A DNA stretch of 16,254 bases from Burkholderiaceae bacterium (lineage in GTDB: Bacteria > Pseudomonadota > Gammaproteobacteria > Burkholderiales > Burkholderiaceae_C), in assembly GCA_031276435.1 (NCBI GenBank), contig JAISNB010000075.1:1-16254 (forward strand), read 5' to 3'. The position numbers were made by a program, and so were the translations under genes. A model generated the notes under the pieces. That model was not told where the DNA came from, did not search any database, and saw nothing but the letters and a program-made list of their open reading frames with translations. Below, one piece after another: positions 13,802 through 16,254 of this stretch. Each line of letters opens with the position of its first letter. Position 1 is the stretch's first letter.

Positions 13802-14626
13802 ATGGACAAAAAGGCAAGGAATATTTTATTCAAGACCTATTGGAAAAATGGTTGGATAGACGACAGGGACAGAACAACCACAAAAGAGGATTTTGAATAC
13901 GCAAAATCCAGGGGCTTGATGTTTGATAATATAAGCATAACGCACAATGAATGCATACATGAGATACTGGAAATTATTGAAAAAATATCCATTGAAAAAG
14001 TATCCCAAGCATTTCTAAGCAGTCTTTCCAACCGACGGCTTGATTGGCGGTCCAGCATCGCCTCTTATTCCATAGCAAAGCAACTGACAAACCATGAATA
14101 CTCAAAAGCCGTAAGCGGCCATGGCTACAATGAAAATGGAGAAATAAATTACACTTCATATACCTGCGGCATATGCAGGGAATTAAAACATGGCATTTGG
14201 GGTTATGAAAAATATGTCAATGAGGATCTGAACGTATTGAATTTTGAGCGCATAAAATGGGGTGGAGTGCGTTTTGGTAAAATATTGTACACATTGTTTG
14301 ATTTGAGAATGTTTTGCGCGGAAGAAATATCCGGACCAACCAGCGAGGATATAAACATATTAAAAAACATGTTGCAGACAATAGAAAGCAGTCAGCCCAA
14401 TGATTATCCAGGCGCATTGGAAAAAAGGTTGTCCGGGTGTATAAAGTCAAGCAAAAACGAAAGGAAAGTGCTGATTGAAATAATGGCCTGCATAGAAATA
14501 TTGAAACCTGGTTCATATGACAGGCCAACAACGGGGAGACATGATTGGAGATATGCCGAGTTCTGGCGGGGAGAAGATAAATACAACAAAGATGCGGTCA
14601 GAAAATATTTTGGAAAGTACCTGTGA
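13802..14626 (+). CDS. Unknown AT-rich gene inserted in the cobalamin cluster
   Basis: I cannot name this 274-residue protein. It is soluble, with no signal peptide or membrane segment, rich in Lys, Glu, Ile, Asn and aromatic residues. Numbering from this start, the middle has SNRRLDWRSSIASYSIAKQ (about 76-94), GHGY (107-110), a Cys-x2-Cys in YTCGICRE (Cys122, Cys125), then LNFERIKWGGVR and TGRHDWRYAEFWRGE near the end. The Cys pair with nearby His could bind metal. I chose ATG 13802 over the adjacent ATG 13799 because GGAG then lies six bases away. Codon use is strikingly AT-rich against high-GC neighbours, so it was probably acquired recently and separates cobD from cobQ. A stand-alone immunity or defence-type accessory gene is possible, but nothing in the sequence proves it. 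Confidence 0.85.
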   Translation: MDKKARNILFKTYWKNGWIDDRDRTTTKEDFEYAKSRGLMFDNISITHNECIHEILEIIEKISIEKVSQAFLSSLSNRRLDWRSSIASYSIAKQLTNHEYSKAVSGHGYNENGEINYTSYTCGICRELKHGIWGYEKYVNEDLNVLNFERIKWGGVRFGKILYTLFDLRMFCAEEISGPTSEDINILKNMLQTIESSQPNDYPGALEKRLSGCIKSSKNERKVLIEIMACIEILKPGSYDRPTTGRHDWRYAEFWRGEDKYNKDAVRKYFGKYL

Positions 14627-14827
14627 ATCAGGCAATAAAGTACAGCCTGGCTGGATCATTCTTTGGTTTTTCGCATGCTTTCAGGTGTGGAATCTGCCAA
14701 AATACCGGACGCGGCGGAACAAATCAGGCCGGTTGGCAGCACAAAATACCGTTGTGACAAATATGAATAGCAGAAATAGCCGTCCTCTCCGTTGCCACGC
14801 GGCGGTGCGCGCGCAAAGGCCGCTTGC
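14627..14827. other. Junction region between the AT-rich gene and cobQ
   Basis: These 201 bases change from AT-rich on the left to GC-rich on the right, so the boundary of the foreign segment lies here, near 14770-14800. No clear terminator for the AT-rich gene and no strong promoter for cobQ were found; AAAGG (14815-14819) precedes the cobQ start by eight bases. GTACAGCC at 14640-14647 repeats the same octamer at 13699-13706. Confidence 0.5.
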
Positions 14828-16254
14828 ATGAAGGCGCGCTGCGTGATGGTGCTTGGCACCAGCAGTGGCGCGGGCAAAAGCTGGCTGGCAACGGCGCTGT
14901 GCCGTTTTTACGCCAACCATGGCTTGAAGGTGGCGCCGTTCAAGGCGCAGAACATGAGCAACAACGCGCGCGTGGTGCCCGGCGCGGGCCATGCCGCCGC
15001 CACGTGGGGCGAGATCGGATCGGCCCAGTATTTCCAGGCGCTGGCCGCGCGCGCCACGCCCGATTTGCGCATGAACCCGCTGCTGCTCAAGCCCGAGGCC
15101 GATGCGCGCAGCCAGGTGGTGTTGCTGGGGCAAAGCGACGCGGCGCTTACAGCACTGCCGTGGCGCGAGCGCGGCGCGCACGTGTGGCCCCACATCGCCC
15201 GGGCGCTGGACGCGCTGCGCGCCGAAAACGACGTGCTGGTGATCGAGGGCGCAGGCTCGCCCGCCGAGATCAACCTGATGGACACCGACATCGTCAATCT
15301 GCGCGTGGCGCGCCACGCCAGCGCGCGCGCCCTGCTGGTGGCCGACATAGACCGTGGCGGCGCGTTTGCGCATCTGTACGGCACCTGGGCGCTGCTGCCG
15401 CCAGCCGATCAGGCGCGCATCAGCGGCTTTGTGCTCAACAAATTCCGCGGCGACGCCGGGTTGCTCGCGCCCGCGCCCGAACAACTGCGCCAGCGCACGG
15501 GCGTGCCCGTGGTCGCCGTCCTGCCCATGCTGTGGGGCCACGGCTTGCCCGAGGAAGATGGCGTGTTCGACGCGCGCGCGCCAAACCTGAATACCGGCGA
15601 CCAAGGCCATGGGCGGGCGCGCCGCATCGCCATCGTGGCCTGGCCGCGCATCAGCAATCTGGACGAATTCCAGCCACTCAAAAACGTACCGGGCCTGCGC
15701 CTTGAGTGGGCGCGCGACGCGGCGGCGCTGGCCGCGGCAGACTGCATCGTGCTGCCCGGCAGCAAAGCCACCCTGGCCGATCTGGCGTGGCTGCGCGCGC
15801 GTGGCATGGACGCGGCCATTGCCGCGCACGCGGCCACAGGCGGCGCGGTGCTCGGCATTTGCGGCGGACTGCAAATGCTGGGCGAAAAACTGATCGACCA
15901 GCACGGCGTGGAATCTGGCGGCGCGCCAGCCGAAGCGCCGGGTCTGGGGCTGTTGCCACTGGTCACCGCGTTTGAGGCGCGCAAAACCGTGCGCCTGGCC
16001 AGCGCGCGCTTTGGCACTCTGGCGGCGGGGCCTTGGTCGGCGCTGTCGGGCGTGCCCGTGCGCGGCTATGAAATCCACTGCGGCCAGACTTGGCGAACTC
16101 CGGATGCAGCCGCCGCCGCTGCCACTGCCGCGCGCCCGGTCATGGACGCGCTGGCTTGGCAAAACGCGGCGGGCAACGTGCTGGGCGTGTACCTGCATGG
16201 CCTGCTCGAAGACGACGCCGTGCTGGCCGCGCTGTTTGGCGCGCAAGCGCCCCG
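14828..16254 (+). CDS. cobQ: Cobyric acid synthase, truncated by the window edge
   Basis: This is a 475-codon open frame with no stop before the right edge; the family is about 480-510 residues, so only the end is missing. It amidates side chains b, d, e and g of adenosylcobyrinic a,c-diamide using glutamine and ATP (CobQ/CbiP). Residues 5-20 (CVMVLGTSSGAGKSWL) form the ATP loop with Lys17; FKAQNMSNNA, EIGSAQYFQALAA and MNPLLLKPEAD follow; EGAGSPAEINL and DIDRGGAFAHLYGTW are the dethiobiotin-synthetase-like core. The C-terminal glutaminase half has Cys345 in GICGGLQML and His457 in GVYLHGLL. The ATG at 14828 fits the family start. It completes a cbiB-cobD-cobQ cluster split by the AT-rich gene. 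Confidence 0.95.
   Translation, partial: MKARCVMVLGTSSGAGKSWLATALCRFYANHGLKVAPFKAQNMSNNARVVPGAGHAAATWGEIGSAQYFQALAARATPDLRMNPLLLKPEADARSQVVLLGQSDAALTALPWRERGAHVWPHIARALDALRAENDVLVIEGAGSPAEINLMDTDIVNLRVARHASARALLVADIDRGGAFAHLYGTWALLPPADQARISGFVLNKFRGDAGLLAPAPEQLRQRTGVPVVAVLPMLWGHGLPEEDGVFDARAPNLNTGDQGHGRARRIAIVAWPRISNLDEFQPLKNVPGLRLEWARDAAALAAADCIVLPGSKATLADLAWLRARGMDAAIAAHAATGGAVLGICGGLQMLGEKLIDQHGVESGGAPAEAPGLGLLPLVTAFEARKTVRLASARFGTLAAGPWSALSGVPVRGYEIHCGQTWRTPDAAAAAATAARPVMDALAWQNAAGNVLGVYLHGLLEDDAVLAALFGAQAP

Noticed and set aside
13651..13833. Minus-strand frame resembling a lipoprotein signal (FLAFLSIM...TIAAC)
   Set aside because: It starts at TTG inside the AT-rich plus-strand gene and ends without a protein-like body, so it is probably coincidental.
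14681..16246. 521-codon minus-strand open frame at the right edge
   Set aside because: It is antisense to cobQ, whose plus-strand frame contains all expected CobQ motifs.

Overview
The window looks like chromosome of a high-GC betaproteobacterium, probably order Burkholderiales and perhaps near Comamonadaceae. This rests on remembered protein families (a DUF3149 micro-protein, a CbiM-like permease beside a hemerythrin, the style of the CobQ and CobD proteins) and on strong G/C third-position bias, not on any marker gene. No rRNA, tRNA, CRISPR array, insertion sequence or phage gene was seen.

Layout. 1-1455: an acetyl-CoA acetyltransferase (+), ending at a strong terminator shared with the convergent gene. 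1456-2925: a minus-strand group read as 23-codon ORF, acpS, 25-codon ORF and an EamA-type exporter, each joined to the next by an ATGA or TGATG overlap. 3166-4830: glutamine-dependent NAD+ synthetase (+), followed by a 254-base gap with a perfect 14-bp inverted repeat and a REP-like repeat. 5085-6652: three minus-strand genes (hemerythrin, CbiM-like membrane protein, DUF3149 micro-protein). 6839-7300: a UspA protein, divergent from the hemerythrin gene. 7382-8909: an ArsR-type repressor, divergent from an AhpD-like CxxC protein and a DUF302 protein, with four consecutive 8-bp TTGC repeats across the shared promoter. 9087-9538: a decayed SAM-methyltransferase. 9947-10756: a TauE/SafE permease (-). 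10987-11379: a small four-cysteine membrane-anchored protein (-).

11455 to the right edge is a cobalamin (nucleotide-loop and side-chain assembly) cluster: cbiB, overlapping cobD, then cobQ, which runs off the end. Between cobD and cobQ sits about 1.2 kb of different character. It holds a short relic that resembles part of cobD, and then an AT-rich 274-residue gene of unknown function (18 of 60 bases G+C in row 13921-13980, against 44 of 60 in row 15181-15240 of cobQ).

How the genes may work together. The three cobalamin enzymes form one pathway: CobQ amidates the corrin side chains, CobD makes the aminopropanol phosphate and CbiB attaches it. The ArsR/AhpD/DUF302 group looks like a thiol or redox stress module. 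Hemerythrin and UspA suggest oxygen or energy stress. The least explained elements are the AT-rich gene inside the cobalamin cluster, the chain of coupled micro-ORFs around acpS and the 8-bp periodic operator.
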